A stretch of DNA of 64,000 bases from Trichococcus patagoniensis (GCF_003051085.1 NZ_QAOM01000005.1:1-64000); one strand, 5' to 3'. Positions 36,152 through 47,299 are shown, counted from the stretch's first letter. Notes: a model not told the origin generated them from the sequence alone. Made by a program: numbers and translations.

Positions 36152-36338
36152 CTCTTATTAATAGCCGTTGAGACGAGGGGTCGAAGATACGGTGGCAAAC
36201 CAATCAATCTAATTTTTATTTTCAAGGATTGATATTGGGTGCCCAACCTGAGCGTAGGATTATCCAAGTCCTATGAGCAATAAGAGGAAAAGCAGCTGAT
36301 AGATATCGAAGCTTTCCTTTGGTTGGAGAGCTTTTTTT
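36152..36338 (+). promoter_or_regulatory. S-box-like (SAM-I clan) riboswitch with terminator
   Basis: A four-way junction can be drawn. P1: 36152-36159 with 36279-36286. P2: 36164-36168 with 36189-36193, a GA/GA kink-turn-like step and a GAC/GTC hairpin with loop GAGGG (36175-36179). P3: GGCAAACC... with ...GGGTGCC (36194-36243). P4: cgtagga/tcctatg (36253-36275). The P2 loop GG can pair with CC at 36247-36248, the SAM-I pseudoknot position. Terminator: 36309-36317 with 36325-36333 plus T-tract; the antiterminator 36284-36293 with 36311-36319 competes with P1. The core differs from the canonical GGUGCUAAWUCC, so the ligand is uncertain. Confidence 0.7.
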
Positions 36339-36372
36339 ATGCCCATTTTTTATATCAAAGGGGGAAATCTAT

Positions 36373-37914
36373 TTGGCTGAAAAGGTTTTATTCAATTCAG
36401 ACACTTATTTGGATGGTCATTCTGACAAAATTACTTACCAAATTTCTAACGTTAAAGCAAAAAATATTACACATATCAAAATGCCGCTTTTCGAAGCGCT
36501 TGTTAAATATGCGAAACAGGACGTTACGCCTTTCGATGTCCCTGGACATAAAATGGGTGCGCAGATGACGCCATTTAAAATGGCAGTCGGTGATATGATG
36601 ATGCAGATGGATGTCAACTCCATGAAAGAATTGGACTTGTTGAGCCATCCGCAATCCGTCATAAAAGAAGCACAGGAATTGGCTGCAAAAGCATACAATG
36701 CCGATCAGGCCTTTTTCTTGGTTAACGGTACAACTGTAGGCATCCAAGCGATGATCATGAGCGTAGTGGGGCCGAACGATACGATCTTGGTTCCCCGCAA
36801 CTGTCATAAATCAGTGATGAATGGGTTGATCTTGAGCGGCGCAAAGCCGATCTTCATCCAGCCCGAAATGGATTTGGCTTTCGGAATCTCTCATGGCATT
36901 TCAGTGGAACGCATCATCAAAGGCTTGGATGAAAATCCTAAAGCGAAAGCTCTTTTGGTCACTTATCCGACTTATTTCGGATCTTTGAACGATCTGGAGA
37001 CGATCTGTGATATCGCACATGAACGCGGTGTTGTTGTCATCGTTGACAGTGCGCACGGTGCGCATTTGCCGTTCATGCCCGGAAAAATGAAGGATCCGAT
37101 GAAAGCTGGAGCCGATGCGGTGACTTATTCCATGCACAAAACCGGCGGCTCTTTGACGCAGAGTTCCTTGATGGTGATGCAAGGCGATCGCATTTCCGCA
37201 ACAAAATTACAAAAAGTGCTGAACATGCTGCAATCGACAAGCGCAAACTACTTGTTGATGAGCTCGATCGATGCCGCACGCAGCGAATTGGCGATGTACG
37301 GCAAAGACCGCTACAAAAAACTGCGCCCGATCATCAGCGAAGCGATTGAAACGATCGAAGCATTCGGCGACTATGAAGTGTTGAAATCCGACTACATCAA
37401 AGATAAATTCTATCAGACTTATGACTGGACCAAATTGGTGATCCGTGTCAATGACATCGGCCTGACCGGCTTCGAAGTCTACACAATCTTGAAGGAAGAA
37501 TACGGCATCCAAATGGAGTTGGCTGAAGGCTATGTCGTGATGGCAGTCATCAGCACAGCCGATACGCGCGAATCGATCGGAAGACTGGTTGATGCCCTGA
37601 TGGATGTCCGCAGACGCTACAAAAAAGCAAGCCAACATTTCGATGCGCACGTGATGACTTGCAGCATCAACAAATTGGCTTGCAGCCCGCGTGATGCCTT
37701 CTATGCCGATAACGAAGTGGTCAGCATAGACGACGCGATCGGCCGCATCAGTGCTGACTCGATTATGATCTATCCGCCAGGAATTCCGTTGATCATCCCT
37801 GGTGAAGTGATCTCTGAGGCAGTCGTGCAGCATTACCACTACTACAATGAAACTTTAGGCAACGTCCTGACTGAGGAAAAAATGCCTCATCAGATCAAAG
37901 TCCTGAAAGACTAA
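36373..37914 (+). CDS. speA: Arginine decarboxylase (aminotransferase-fold Orn/Lys/Arg decarboxylase)
   Basis: A PLP enzyme of the prokaryotic ornithine/lysine/arginine decarboxylase group I. It has PFDVPGHKMGAQ at the N-terminus, FFLVNGTTVGIQAMIM, VDSAHGAHLPF (PLP Asp/His), and TYSMHKTGGSLTQSSLM with the PLP-binding Lys. It makes agmatine from arginine if the specificity fits; the agmatinase gene next door supports this over lysine or ornithine. TTG at 36373 is chosen because it follows aaaggggg; the frame is open into the terminator upstream, and a later ATG (MPLFEAL) is an alternative. Confidence 0.88.
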   Translation: MAEKVLFNSDTYLDGHSDKITYQISNVKAKNITHIKMPLFEALVKYAKQDVTPFDVPGHKMGAQMTPFKMAVGDMMMQMDVNSMKELDLLSHPQSVIKEAQELAAKAYNADQAFFLVNGTTVGIQAMIMSVVGPNDTILVPRNCHKSVMNGLILSGAKPIFIQPEMDLAFGISHGISVERIIKGLDENPKAKALLVTYPTYFGSLNDLETICDIAHERGVVVIVDSAHGAHLPFMPGKMKDPMKAGADAVTYSMHKTGGSLTQSSLMVMQGDRISATKLQKVLNMLQSTSANYLLMSSIDAARSELAMYGKDRYKKLRPIISEAIETIEAFGDYEVLKSDYIKDKFYQTYDWTKLVIRVNDIGLTGFEVYTILKEEYGIQMELAEGYVVMAVISTADTRESIGRLVDALMDVRRRYKKASQHFDAHVMTCSINKLACSPRDAFYADNEVVSIDDAIGRISADSIMIYPPGIPLIIPGEVISEAVVQHYHYYNETLGNVLTEEKMPHQIKVLKD

Positions 37915-37962
37915 TCAATCGAAACAACAATCAAATAGCATACAGTTGGAGGACGGCAGAAA

Positions 37963-38820
37963 GTGAAAAATAACATGAACATCCAGACCTTTATCGGCTG
38001 CGAATCTTCATTTGAAGAAGCATCTACCGTATTATTCGGGATTCCATTCGACGGAACAACCAGTTTCCGGCCAGGCACGCGTTTTGCGATGCAGGCGATC
38101 CGCCAAGATTCATTCGGCTTGGAAAGTTATTCCCCTTATTTGGATCGTGATCTTGAAGAAGAGGCCATCCATGATGGCGGAGATCTGGATCTGCCTTTCG
38201 GCAACACAGAGCGCGTCTTGAGCGATATCGCAACCTACACAAAAGAAGTATTGGACAATGGCAAGAAATTTTTGATGGTCGGCGGCGAGCACCTCGTGAG
38301 CCTGCCTACCATCGAGGCTGCCTATGAAAAATACCCAGATCTGCATGTCATCCATATCGATGCCCACACAGATCTGCGTGAAGACTACATGGGAGAATCC
38401 TTGTCGCATGCTTCAGTCATCCGCCGCTGCTTCGACTTCCTGGGAGACGGCCGCATTTTCCAATTCGGTATCCGTTCCGGTTTGAAGGAAGAATTCGAAT
38501 GGGCGAAAGAGCATACTTATATGGAGAAATTCACCATCGACACGCTTCCGCAGATTGTGCAGCAATTGAAGGATGTTCCCGTTTATGTGACGATCGATCT
38601 GGACGTATTGGACCCAGGCACTTTCCCTGGAACCGGCACACCTGAGCCAGGCGGCATTACCTATAAGGAATTGTTGGCGGGGATCGCTGCGTTGCAGGAT
38701 TTGAACCAGATCGTTTCAGCTGACGTCGTTGAACTTTCTCCGCAATACGATCCGTCAGGCGCTTCTACCGCTATGGCCTGCAAAACTGTCAGAGAAATGC
38801 TTTTGACACTTACCAAATAG
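37963..38820 (+). CDS. speB: Agmatinase
   Basis: A 285-residue ureohydrolase making putrescine and urea from agmatine. Mn-binding motifs: MVGGEHLVSLP, HIDAHTDLREDY and VYVTIDLDVLDPGTFPGTGTPEPGG, with EXSPXXD seen as VVELSPQYDPSG. GTG start about eleven bases after ttggagg. Second gene of the riboswitch-controlled operon, completing arginine to putrescine in two steps. Confidence 0.93.
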   Translation: MKNNMNIQTFIGCESSFEEASTVLFGIPFDGTTSFRPGTRFAMQAIRQDSFGLESYSPYLDRDLEEEAIHDGGDLDLPFGNTERVLSDIATYTKEVLDNGKKFLMVGGEHLVSLPTIEAAYEKYPDLHVIHIDAHTDLREDYMGESLSHASVIRRCFDFLGDGRIFQFGIRSGLKEEFEWAKEHTYMEKFTIDTLPQIVQQLKDVPVYVTIDLDVLDPGTFPGTGTPEPGGITYKELLAGIAALQDLNQIVSADVVELSPQYDPSGASTAMACKTVREMLLTLTK

Positions 38821-38833
38821 TACAAAATCAATT

Positions 38834-38870
38834 ACCCGACCTTAAAATTAATCAAGGTCGGGTATTTTTT
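38834..38870 (+). terminator. Terminator after speB
   Basis: A perfect stem, acccgacctt / aaggtcgggt, loop of ten, then attttttt. Confidence 0.92.
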
Positions 38871-39161
38871 AATAAAAAATAGCATCTGCAGGTCAAAATG
38901 ACAGAATGAAACCAACTTGCATTAAAAAGTAATGAAAACGGTAATTGTTTACATGGTGATGTTATGAAATCTATCACAAGTCAGTAAGCGGTCGTCAGGT
39001 TGTATAATTGTGTTATATCAAATGTTTTTTCCAAAGTTAATATTGTTACTATCAAAAAAAAGATGCAACTAATTGTGAAAAAATGAATGAAAATGGATTG
39101 TATTTAAATTAGAGTTTGATTATAATATCAGAATAACATAATAGAAAGTAGGGACGCCGAA
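38871..39161 (+). promoter_or_regulatory. gltBD upstream region with promoter
   Basis: AT-rich region. A promoter is seen at 39098-39126 (TTGTAT, 17-bp spacer, TATAAT). The weak -35 suggests an activator. No convincing GlnR or GltC site was found. Confidence 0.6.
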
Positions 39162-42100
39162 ATGAATAGTTACACTCCTCCAAAAAAACAAGGAATGTAT
39201 GATCCCGCCTACGAGCATGATGCATGCGGTATGGGATTTGTCGTTGATATCAATGGTAATGGCTCTTATAAATTAGTCTCTGATGCGTTGGATTTATTGG
39301 AAAACATGGAGCATAGGGGTGCTTCCGGCGCTGATGCCAAAACAGGTGACGGAGCAGGTATCATGGTGCAGATTCCTCATCATTTTTTCAGCAGGGAGTG
39401 CGACGTCCTAGGAATCCATTTGCCTAAAAAAGGCGATTATGGAGTAGGGATGCTCTTTGCCCATAAATATGACGATCTACGTCACGAACAAATGAGAATG
39501 GTGGAAGAGATTGTCACTTCCGAAGGTCAAAAAGTGTTGGGTTGGCGTGAGGTTCCGATCGACAGCTCCGAAATCGGTGTGACTGCAAAAGCAGCTATCC
39601 CGCGTTTTATCCAAGTTTTTGTCGGTAAAGGAAATCCTGAGATGACTGAAATGGATTTCGAACGCAAATTGTTCGTCATCCGTAAGTTATCCGAAAAACT
39701 GATCGTACCGATGAGCGAAAAAAGAGGCGGCTCGTTCTATTTTGCCAGCTTCTCTTCGAAAACAATCGTCTACAAAGGGATGTTGACTGCAGAACAATTG
39801 CGCAGCTTCTATCTTGATTTGACGGATTTGGATTTCACATCTGCTTTGGCGATGGTCCACTCCCGTTTCAGTACGAATACCTTCCCGAGCTGGGAAAGAG
39901 CCCATCCAAACCGTTACTTGATCCACAATGGCGAAATCAACACAATCCGCGGGAACATCAATTGGATGCGCGCCCGTCAAGGCAGCATGTCCCAGGATCT
40001 GTTGGATGCCAGCGAAAAAATCTATCCGATCGTCGACGAAACAGGGAGCGACTCTTCCCAATTCGACAACAATCTGGAATTCCTGTATCTGAACGGCCGC
40101 TCATTGCCGGAAGCTGTCATGATGATGGTTCCTGAGCCTTGGGAAAAGAACAAAACGATGTCGAAATCCAAAAAAGATTTCTACAACTTCAACAACTTCC
40201 TGATGGAACCATGGGATGGCCCTGCAGCAATGGGCTTCACGGATGGCGAAATCGTCGGAGCGGTGTTGGACAGAAACGGTTTGCGTCCTTCCCGTTACTA
40301 TGTGACGAAAGATGATCGAGTCATCCTTTCATCCGAAGTAGGTGTCGTAGATGTGCGTCCGGAAGATGTAGCCTACAAGGGCCGTCTGGAGCCAGGCAAG
40401 ATGCTGTTGATCGATACGAAGCAAAAACGTATCATCTCGGATGAAGAAATCAAAGAAACGGTCGCTGCTAAACAACCTTACGGAGAATGGGCTGAGAAAC
40501 ATCTGTCCAAAATGAAGGACATTGCGCCTGCTCCGTTGACCGCAACGGTTGAACCAGAAGAATTGTTGCACCAACAGAAAGCTTTCGGTTATACGTTCGA
40601 GGACATCCAGTTATTGATCAAACCGATGGCCGTTACGGGTGGCGATTCAGTCGGAGCGATGGGGATCGATTCTCCGTTAGCAGTTTTATCTGACAAACCA
40701 CAGATGTTGTATCTGTACTTCAAACAATTATTTGCGCAAGTTACGAACCCTCCGATTGATGGGATCCGTGAGGAAATCGTTACTTCCGATACAATGCTTG
40801 TCGGAAATTGCGGTAACCTTTTAGATCCGGATAATGCTGATACGCATGCCATCTACTTGGATAGCCCGATTTTGACGGATTCTGAATTAGCGAAAATCAA
40901 AGCATTGCAGGACGACAAATTCAAAACAGTCACTCTTTCCCTTTTATATCGCGTCGAAGAAGATGCGAAAGGGATGGAAAAAGCTTTGGAACGCCTTTTC
41001 AGTGCAGCGGACAAAGCTATTGCTTCAGGCGCCAACATTTTGGTCCTTTCCGACCGCGGCGTGAACGCTGAATGGGCAGCCATTCCGGCTTTATTGGCTG
41101 TTTCCGGTCTGCATCATCATTTGATCCGCGAAGAAACACGCACGAGCGTCGGCCTTGTGCTGGAATCCGGTGAACCAAGAGAAGTGCATCATTACTGCAC
41201 ATTGGTCGGATACGGCTGTAACGCGGTCAATCCATATTTGACTTATGCGACCATCCGCGAACTTGCTGAAGAAGGCTTGTTGGACGGACTGGATGCTGAA
41301 GCAGCAGAAGCGAACTACATCCACGCAGCTGTCCACGGCATGTCCAAAGTATTGACCAAAATGGGTATCTCAACGATGCGCAGTTATCACGGGGCACAAA
41401 TTTTTGAAGCGCTGGGAGTCAACAGCGAAATTGTCGCTAAATACTTCACAGGCACGCCTACCCGTATCGAAGGTATCGGTATGCAGGAAATTGCTACAGA
41501 AAACAGAATGCGCCATGACAGTGCCTATAAAGCTACAGCGCCTTACAGCGAAACGCTGGGTGTGGGCGGTCATTTCCAATACTCGGCCATGGGTGAAGAA
41601 CACTTGTACAATCCGAGCACGATCTACCGTCTGCAGCAAGCGACTCGCCAAGGAGACTACGAGCAATACAAAGAGTTCTCTCGCGAAATCAATGCTGATA
41701 CGAACGCGTACACACTGCGTCAACTGATGCAATTCAAGCCAAACGTTCAAGATGCGATTCCGATCGAAGAAGTCGAATCGGCTGAAAGCATCGTGAAACG
41801 CTTCAAGACCGGAGCGATGTCTTACGGTTCGATCAGTATCGAAGCGCACCAAACTTTAGCGATCGCCATGAACCGTCTCGGCGGTATGAGCAACTCGGGT
41901 GAGGGTGGAGAAGATCCGCGCCGTTTCGAATTGGATGAAAACGGAGATTCACGCAACAGTGCCATCAAGCAAGTCGCTTCCGGACGTTTCGGCGTTACGA
42001 GCCACTACTTGGTGAACGCGAAAGAAATCCAGATCAAGATGGCCCAAGGTGCAAAACCGGGTGAAGGCGGACAATTGCCAGGACCGAAAGTGTATCCTGA

Positions 42101-43739
42101 AATCGCCAAAACACGTGGCTCCATCGCGGGTGTAGGCTTGATTTCACCGCCACCGCATCATGACATCTATTCCATCGAAGATTTGAAAGAATTGATCTTT
42201 GACTTGAAGAATGCCAACCGTCATGCGCGCATCAACGTGAAATTGGTTTCTGAAGCTGGCGTTGGTACGATCGCAGCAGGTGTTGCGAAAGCAAATGCCG
42301 ATACGATCCTGATCAGCGGGTATGATGGCGGTACAGGTGCAGCACCAAGAACCAGCATCCGCAATACCGGCTTGCCGTGGGAACTTGGCTTGGCTGAAGC
42401 GCACCAAACATTGGTGTTGAACAAATTGCGTGACCGTGTCCGCGTCGAAACGGATGGTAAATTATTGACTGGTCGCGATGTTGCGATCGCCTGTATGTTG
42501 GGTGCCGAAGAATTCGGCTTTGCGACAACGCCGCTTGTGGCTATCGGCTGCATCATGATGCGTGTCTGCCACCTGAACACTTGTCCAGTGGGTATCGCTA
42601 CGCAGGATGAAACGTTGCGCAAGAACTTCCAAGGCAAACCGGAATACGTCGTGAACTTCATGATGTTCGTTGCCGAAGAATTGCGTGAAATCATGGCGAA
42701 ATTAGGCTTCCGCACGATCAATGAAATGGTCGGACGCAGCGACAAGTTGAAGATGAAAGAAAATGTGAAGCATTGGAAAGCGAAGACAGTCGATCTGTCC
42801 AGCGTATTGTACCAACCATATGCAGCACCGAATGTCGGCAGATACAACATGACGGAGCAGGACCATGAGTTAGAGAAAACATTGGATATGCGTCGTCTGT
42901 TGAGAATCGTGAAACCGGCCATCGACTCTAAAAAACGCATCGTAGCAAAATCAGCCATCAAAAACATCGACCGGGTTGTCGGAACCATCATCGGCAGCGA
43001 AATATCGAAAAAATATGGTGCTGAAGGCTTGCCGGAAGATACGATCCAATTGACTTTCGTAGGCTCGGCAGGACAAAGCTTCGGCGCATTCATTCCTAAA
43101 GGGATGACATTGACGCTGGAAGGCGATTCGAATGACTATATCGGTAAAGGCTTGTCCGGTGGTAAAATCATCGTACGCGTACCGAATGAGGCTACATTCG
43201 CACCTGAAGAAAACATCATCACCGGTAACGTCGCTTTCTATGGCGCAACCAGTGGTAAAGCATACATCAACGGAATCGCCGGAGAACGTTTCTGCGTCCG
43301 TAACAGTGGCGTGGATACTGTTGTTGAAGGAATCGGCGACCACGGTTGTGAGTACATGACTGGCGGAACGGTTCTGATCATCGGAAAAACCGGTCGTAAC
43401 TTCGCTGCCGGGATGTCGGGCGGGGTAGCTTATATCCTTGATTTCGATGAAAACAATCTGAACATGGAAATGGTCAGCGCAACGAAAGATTTGAATGACA
43501 CAGAGAATGACACAATCAAACGCATGCTGCAGGAGCATATGATCTTTACGGGAAGTCCAAAAGCGCAAAGCATCTTGGCTAACTGGGATCAAATGAAATT
43601 CCGCTTCACTAAGGTCATCTCCAATGACTACAAGTTCATCCTGGAAAACATCGAAATTGCGAACCAGATGGGCATCACCGGAGAAGACGCAATGCGTTAT
43701 GCCTTTGATGAGCGCTACAAACCAGTGGTGACAAACTAA
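39162..43739 (+). CDS. gltB: Glutamate synthase, large subunit
   Basis: The 1525-residue glutamine-dependent 2-oxoglutarate aminotransferase large chain. Cys22 (EHDACGMGF) should become the N-terminal nucleophile after removal of a 21-residue propeptide. Order: class II amidotransferase (about 22-430), central domain, FMN-binding synthase domain ([38 protein letters not shown]), [3Fe-4S] Cys cluster ([15 protein letters not shown]), and the GXGXG C-terminal domain ([26 protein letters not shown]). With GltD it makes two glutamates from glutamine and 2-oxoglutarate. Confidence 0.97.
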   Translation: MNSYTPPKKQGMYDPAYEHDACGMGFVVDINGNGSYKLVSDALDLLENMEHRGASGADAKTGDGAGIMVQIPHHFFSRECDVLGIHLPKKGDYGVGMLFAHKYDDLRHEQMRMVEEIVTSEGQKVLGWREVPIDSSEIGVTAKAAIPRFIQVFVGKGNPEMTEMDFERKLFVIRKLSEKLIVPMSEKRGGSFYFASFSSKTIVYKGMLTAEQLRSFYLDLTDLDFTSALAMVHSRFSTNTFPSWERAHPNRYLIHNGEINTIRGNINWMRARQGSMSQDLLDASEKIYPIVDETGSDSSQFDNNLEFLYLNGRSLPEAVMMMVPEPWEKNKTMSKSKKDFYNFNNFLMEPWDGPAAMGFTDGEIVGAVLDRNGLRPSRYYVTKDDRVILSSEVGVVDVRPEDVAYKGRLEPGKMLLIDTKQKRIISDEEIKETVAAKQPYGEWAEKHLSKMKDIAPAPLTATVEPEELLHQQKAFGYTFEDIQLLIKPMAVTGGDSVGAMGIDSPLAVLSDKPQMLYLYFKQLFAQVTNPPIDGIREEIVTSDTMLVGNCGNLLDPDNADTHAIYLDSPILTDSELAKIKALQDDKFKTVTLSLLYRVEEDAKGMEKALERLFSAADKAIASGANILVLSDRGVNAEWAAIPALLAVSGLHHHLIREETRTSVGLVLESGEPREVHHYCTLVGYGCNAVNPYLTYATIRELAEEGLLDGLDAEAAEANYIHAAVHGMSKVLTKMGISTMRSYHGAQIFEALGVNSEIVAKYFTGTPTRIEGIGMQEIATENRMRHDSAYKATAPYSETLGVGGHFQYSAMGEEHLYNPSTIYRLQQATRQGDYEQYKEFSREINADTNAYTLRQLMQFKPNVQDAIPIEEVESAESIVKRFKTGAMSYGSISIEAHQTLAIAMNRLGGMSNSGEGGEDPRRFELDENGDSRNSAIKQVASGRFGVTSHYLVNAKEIQIKMAQGAKPGEGGQLPGPKVYPEIAKTRGSIAGVGLISPPPHHDIYSIEDLKELIFDLKNANRHARINVKLVSEAGVGTIAAGVAKANADTILISGYDGGTGAAPRTSIRNTGLPWELGLAEAHQTLVLNKLRDRVRVETDGKLLTGRDVAIACMLGAEEFGFATTPLVAIGCIMMRVCHLNTCPVGIATQDETLRKNFQGKPEYVVNFMMFVAEELREIMAKLGFRTINEMVGRSDKLKMKENVKHWKAKTVDLSSVLYQPYAAPNVGRYNMTEQDHELEKTLDMRRLLRIVKPAIDSKKRIVAKSAIKNIDRVVGTIIGSEISKKYGAEGLPEDTIQLTFVGSAGQSFGAFIPKGMTLTLEGDSNDYIGKGLSGGKIIVRVPNEATFAPEENIITGNVAFYGATSGKAYINGIAGERFCVRNSGVDTVVEGIGDHGCEYMTGGTVLIIGKTGRNFAAGMSGGVAYILDFDENNLNMEMVSATKDLNDTENDTIKRMLQEHMIFTGSPKAQSILANWDQMKFRFTKVISNDYKFILENIEIANQMGITGEDAMRYAFDERYKPVVTN

Positions 43740-43753
43740 GGAGGAGGGATAAG

Positions 43754-45235
43754 ATGGGAAAAGTTACTGGATTTAAGGAATATAGCCGTTCCAATTATGA
43801 AAAGATTTCTCCGGAAGTCCGCATCAAAAATTGGGGCGAGATGCGTGAAGAAACATCAGAAGAAAAGATTCGGACCCAAGCGGCCCGTTGTATGAGCTGT
43901 GGCATTCCCTTCTGTTCGGCAGGCATCATGCTGCCGAACGGGGCATCCGGTTGCCCTCTGCACAATCTCATCCCCGAGTGGAATGATATGGTGTATCGCG
44001 GTCAATGGAAAGAAGCGTACGAACGTTTAGCCTTGACCAACCCGTTTCCGGAATTTACAGGACGTGTCTGTCCGGCTCCTTGTGAAGGTTCTTGTACAGT
44101 TGGACTTATCGGTGAACCCGTCACGATAAGCAGCATCGAATACGAAATCATCGAACATGCTTTCCAGAATGGTTGGGTAAAACCGGCTAAAGCTCCAGCT
44201 ACCGGCAAACGCGTTGCGGTTGTCGGCTCCGGCCCTGCCGGCCTTGCGACAGCGCACTACTTGACTTCAGTCGGCCATGCGGTCACTGTCTTCGAAAGAA
44301 GCGACCGTCCGGGTGGTTTATTGATGTACGGTATCCCGAACATGAAGTTGGATAAGGACATCATCCAAAGAAGACTGGATATCCTGGAAGAAGCTGGCGT
44401 GGCATTTGTCTGCAACACCGAAATCGGCAAAGACATCAGTGCACAGGAATTGGTCGACACGTATGATGCAGTCGTTCTGTGCGGCGGCGCAACCCGCGCC
44501 CGCGGCATCAATGTTGAAGGCAATGACGCAAAAGGCGTGCATATGGCTATGGATTTCCTGACTGCAAACACACAAAATATCCTTGCGGGTGAACCGCAGG
44601 AAAGCAAAATCACTGCCAAAGACAAACACGTCATCGTAATCGGTGGCGGGGATACCGGTACCGATTGTGTCGGTACATCCATCCGTCATGGCGCGAAGAG
44701 CGTGCATCAATTTGAAATCATGCCGCAAGCTCCGGACAAACGTGATGCAGATACGAACCCTTGGCCAGAATGGCCTAAAAAGCTGAAAACGGACTACGGC
44801 CAAGAAGAAGCGATCTACTTGACCGGCTCTGATCCGCGCAACTATGAGATCAACACGACGAAAGTCGAAAAGAATGAGGCAGGCGAAGTTACGGCTGTCC
44901 ATACTGTACAGATCGAATGGAAACGTGATGCGTTAGGCAGAATGAATCCAATACCCGTCGAAGGAACCGAAAAAGTCTGGAAAGCGGACTTAGTCTTGCT
45001 GGCGATGGGCTTCACAGGTCCTGAAGATACCATTCCGGATGAATTAGCTTTGAAACGCGATCTGCGCAGCAACATCCAAGCAGCAGAGACCGACTACAAA
45101 ACGAACGTGGAAAAAGTCTTTACATGCGGCGACATGCGCCGTGGACAAAGCTTGGTCGTGTGGGCTCTGCAAGAAGGAAAACTAGCCGCAGGCGAAGTGG
45201 ACCGTTTCTTGTCAGGCGACACAGACATCTACTAA
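43754..45235 (+). CDS. gltD: Glutamate synthase, small subunit
   Basis: The 493-residue NADPH-oxidising subunit passing electrons to GltB. The N-terminal Cys motifs RCMSCGIPFC and CPAPCEGSC bind [4Fe-4S] clusters. FAD site VAVVGSGPAGLATAHYL (about residues 155-171), NADPH site HVIVIGGGDTGTDCVG, and the C-terminal TCGDMRRGQSLVVWALQEGK. It starts 14 bases after gltB with ggaggaggg. Confidence 0.96.
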   Translation: MGKVTGFKEYSRSNYEKISPEVRIKNWGEMREETSEEKIRTQAARCMSCGIPFCSAGIMLPNGASGCPLHNLIPEWNDMVYRGQWKEAYERLALTNPFPEFTGRVCPAPCEGSCTVGLIGEPVTISSIEYEIIEHAFQNGWVKPAKAPATGKRVAVVGSGPAGLATAHYLTSVGHAVTVFERSDRPGGLLMYGIPNMKLDKDIIQRRLDILEEAGVAFVCNTEIGKDISAQELVDTYDAVVLCGGATRARGINVEGNDAKGVHMAMDFLTANTQNILAGEPQESKITAKDKHVIVIGGGDTGTDCVGTSIRHGAKSVHQFEIMPQAPDKRDADTNPWPEWPKKLKTDYGQEEAIYLTGSDPRNYEINTTKVEKNEAGEVTAVHTVQIEWKRDALGRMNPIPVEGTEKVWKADLVLLAMGFTGPEDTIPDELALKRDLRSNIQAAETDYKTNVEKVFTCGDMRRGQSLVVWALQEGKLAAGEVDRFLSGDTDIY

Positions 45236-45242
45236 TCAGTTT

Positions 45243-45283
45243 AAAAAACCCGAAGCAGCGGAAGTGCGCTGCTTCGGGTTTTT
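45243..45283 (+). terminator. Terminator after gltD
   Basis: The stem aacccgaagcagc / gctgcttcgggtt with an eight-base loop is flanked by A and T runs. Confidence 0.92.
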
Positions 45284-45335
45284 GCGTTGAGGGTGTTGCG
45301 GATTCACGGGGGCGCGGCGGCGGTTTTTCGCCCAG

Positions 45336-45510
45336 CTCCGGTGAAGCTGTACCTGGCCGGAGCTGAGAGAAGAATAGCACCGCGAACTCCGGCGAGCCCG
45401 CGCTCACCGGAGAAAGGATCCGAACAATAGCGTCAGCTCCGGCGAACCCGCCTTCACCGGAGCTGACGCCGTCCCGGAGTGCCGTCCTCCGGTGAACCCG
45501 CATTCCCTAC
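45336..45510. repeat. Palindrome array, ctccgg family, four units
   Basis: Units begin at 45336, 45387, 45437 and 45487 (spacing 51, 50, 50). The consensus is ctccgg(c/t)gaacccgc.ttcaccggag; the last unit is incomplete on its right side. It follows the gltD terminator. Confidence 0.87.
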
Positions 45511-45600
45511 ATTTGATCGGAGCGCTGATCAAGAGTACCAACCTTGTCTGGTAGCCTAAATAATCCCATATATTGAAATTCGAAATATAGCTCAAAAAAA

Positions 45601-45609
45601 TGGTATAAT
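45601..45609 (+). promoter_or_regulatory. Extended -10 promoter element
   Basis: TGgTATAAT lies about 65 bases before the next gene. Confidence 0.5.
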
Positions 45610-45674
45610 ACTAGCATCAAATCCTTAAGTAGTTTAAGAGGGAAGATTCGCAGAAAAAGAAAGGGTGCAGAGTT

Positions 45675-47252
45675 GTGAAAAATTGGAAAAGTGTGGCGAT
45701 TGCCTATGGCCTACCAGCAGTCGTTCTTTTAGGATATTGGTATTCGGCGTTGACCCCAGTGTCGATCCAGTCACCGGAGTTTTGGACGAATATGTTTTTG
45801 TATTTAGTCGCAAGTGCAGCATTGATGAACGTCTTTGATCGCTCGAAAGCTGATAAAGTCAACAAAGTTTCTGGAGCCATCATCGGGATCAGTATCGTTT
45901 TCCTCATCGGAGGAATGCTATTTGGCTCCCAAATTTTCAGGGCCAAAGATTACGCCAGCCTGATTACGCATACGGAAGGCAATTTTGAAGAGGACCTGAG
46001 CATTACGGATCCTTCGCAGATACCGACGATCGACCGTGATATGGCAGAGCGTCTGGGAAGCCGCAAGCTTGGCGAAGTCCTCAATTTGGTTTCCCAATTC
46101 GACGTCAGCACGGAATACACGCAAATCGCTTACAAAGGCGATTCGGTCCGTGTTTCGCCATTGGAATACGTCAGCTTTTTCCGTTGGTTGAACAATCGCG
46201 CCGATGGGATTCCGCATTATGTGACCGTCGATATGGTGACGGGAGATTCTGAATTGGTGAATCTGGAGAAAAACATCCATTATTCCCATTCCGGCTATTT
46301 TGGGGATGACATCACGCGGCATATCTTTTTCAATTATCCGACCGTGATGTTCGAAAACCCGGTCTTTGAATTGGATGAAGAGGGCAATCCGTATTACATC
46401 GCGCCTATCGTTGAGAAGAAATTCAGCTTCATGGGGCCTAAGGAAGTCGTCGGCGTTTTCGTCGTGGATGCTTCCTCCGGTGACATCACGCGCTATAGTG
46501 TTGCCGATGTACCTGATTGGGTCGATCGCGTGTTCCCAGCGAACATGGTGATGACGCAAATCAATTACAACGGGCAATACCAAGGCGGTTACTTGAACAG
46601 CGTCATCAGCAAAAAGGGTGTCATCCAAAATGCGCAGGGCTACAACTACATCGTGTTGAATGACGATCTGTATTTGTACACAGGCCTGACGTCGGTTGCT
46701 TCCGATGAATCGAATATCGGTTTTGTGCTTGTCAATTCGCGGACGAAAGAGTCGAAACGCTACAACATCAGCACAGCTACCGAATGGAGTGCCATGGAGA
46801 GCGCCCAGGGATCAGTGCAGGAAAAAGGCTACATCAGCACATTCCCGCTTTTGTTCAATATGGAAAGCAAGCCGGTTTATCAATTGTCCTTGAAGGATGA
46901 TGCTGGTTTGATCAAAATGTACGCCTTTGTGAATGCGACGAACTATCAGAAAGTCGGTACCGGAAATTCCTTGGCTGCTGCCTGGAACGCCTATACCGGA
47001 GGCGTCGTTTCCACAACAACCGATGAGGAAGAAGAGGTCGTCGAGACCGAAACCATCAGCGGTGCCATCACCGCCATGGAATCAGTCGTCATCGACGGCG
47101 AAACGACTTATTACTTCACGTTGGAAGGCGATGCCGAAACCATCTATATCGCTAAAGTGTCCATCGACAAGCAGTTGCCGTTCATCAAAGCCGGCGACAG
47201 CGTGACGATCGAAGTGGACGGTGCGCGCGTCGTATCCATCATCAAACAGTAA
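45675..47252 (+). CDS. Unrecognised multi-domain membrane-anchored protein
   Basis: A 525-residue protein that I cannot place in a named family. Three hydrophobic segments (about residues 8-25, 36-52 and 68-88) precede a long region, probably outside the cell, rich in beta-type sequence (GDDITRHIFFNYPTVMFENP, VVGVFVVDASSGDITRYSV). An acidic linker (TTDEEEEVVETET, about 450-462) leads to a small C-terminal domain of about 60 residues resembling an OB-type barrel (SGAITAMESVVIDGETTYYF). GTG start behind aagggtg. It is framed by two palindrome arrays and has no operon partner. Confidence 0.75.
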   Translation: MKNWKSVAIAYGLPAVVLLGYWYSALTPVSIQSPEFWTNMFLYLVASAALMNVFDRSKADKVNKVSGAIIGISIVFLIGGMLFGSQIFRAKDYASLITHTEGNFEEDLSITDPSQIPTIDRDMAERLGSRKLGEVLNLVSQFDVSTEYTQIAYKGDSVRVSPLEYVSFFRWLNNRADGIPHYVTVDMVTGDSELVNLEKNIHYSHSGYFGDDITRHIFFNYPTVMFENPVFELDEEGNPYYIAPIVEKKFSFMGPKEVVGVFVVDASSGDITRYSVADVPDWVDRVFPANMVMTQINYNGQYQGGYLNSVISKKGVIQNAQGYNYIVLNDDLYLYTGLTSVASDESNIGFVLVNSRTKESKRYNISTATEWSAMESAQGSVQEKGYISTFPLLFNMESKPVYQLSLKDDAGLIKMYAFVNATNYQKVGTGNSLAAAWNAYTGGVVSTTTDEEEEVVETETISGAITAMESVVIDGETTYYFTLEGDAETIYIAKVSIDKQLPFIKAGDSVTIEVDGARVVSIIKQ

Positions 47253-47299
47253 ACACAATTGGAAGAAGGGTCTGCCTTATTTGAAGGTAGGCTCTTTTT

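Noticed and set aside
36152-36286. TPP or lysine riboswitch
   Set aside because: The stretch gggtgcc...ctgagcgtagga looks a little like a THI box, but the conserved CTGATnTGG...GCCAGCGTAGGGA part is missing, and L-box motifs are absent. The S-box fold explains the pairing better.
38960-38978. GlnR/TnrA box before gltB (tgtta...tcaca)
   Set aside because: The half-sites are separated by nine bases instead of seven.
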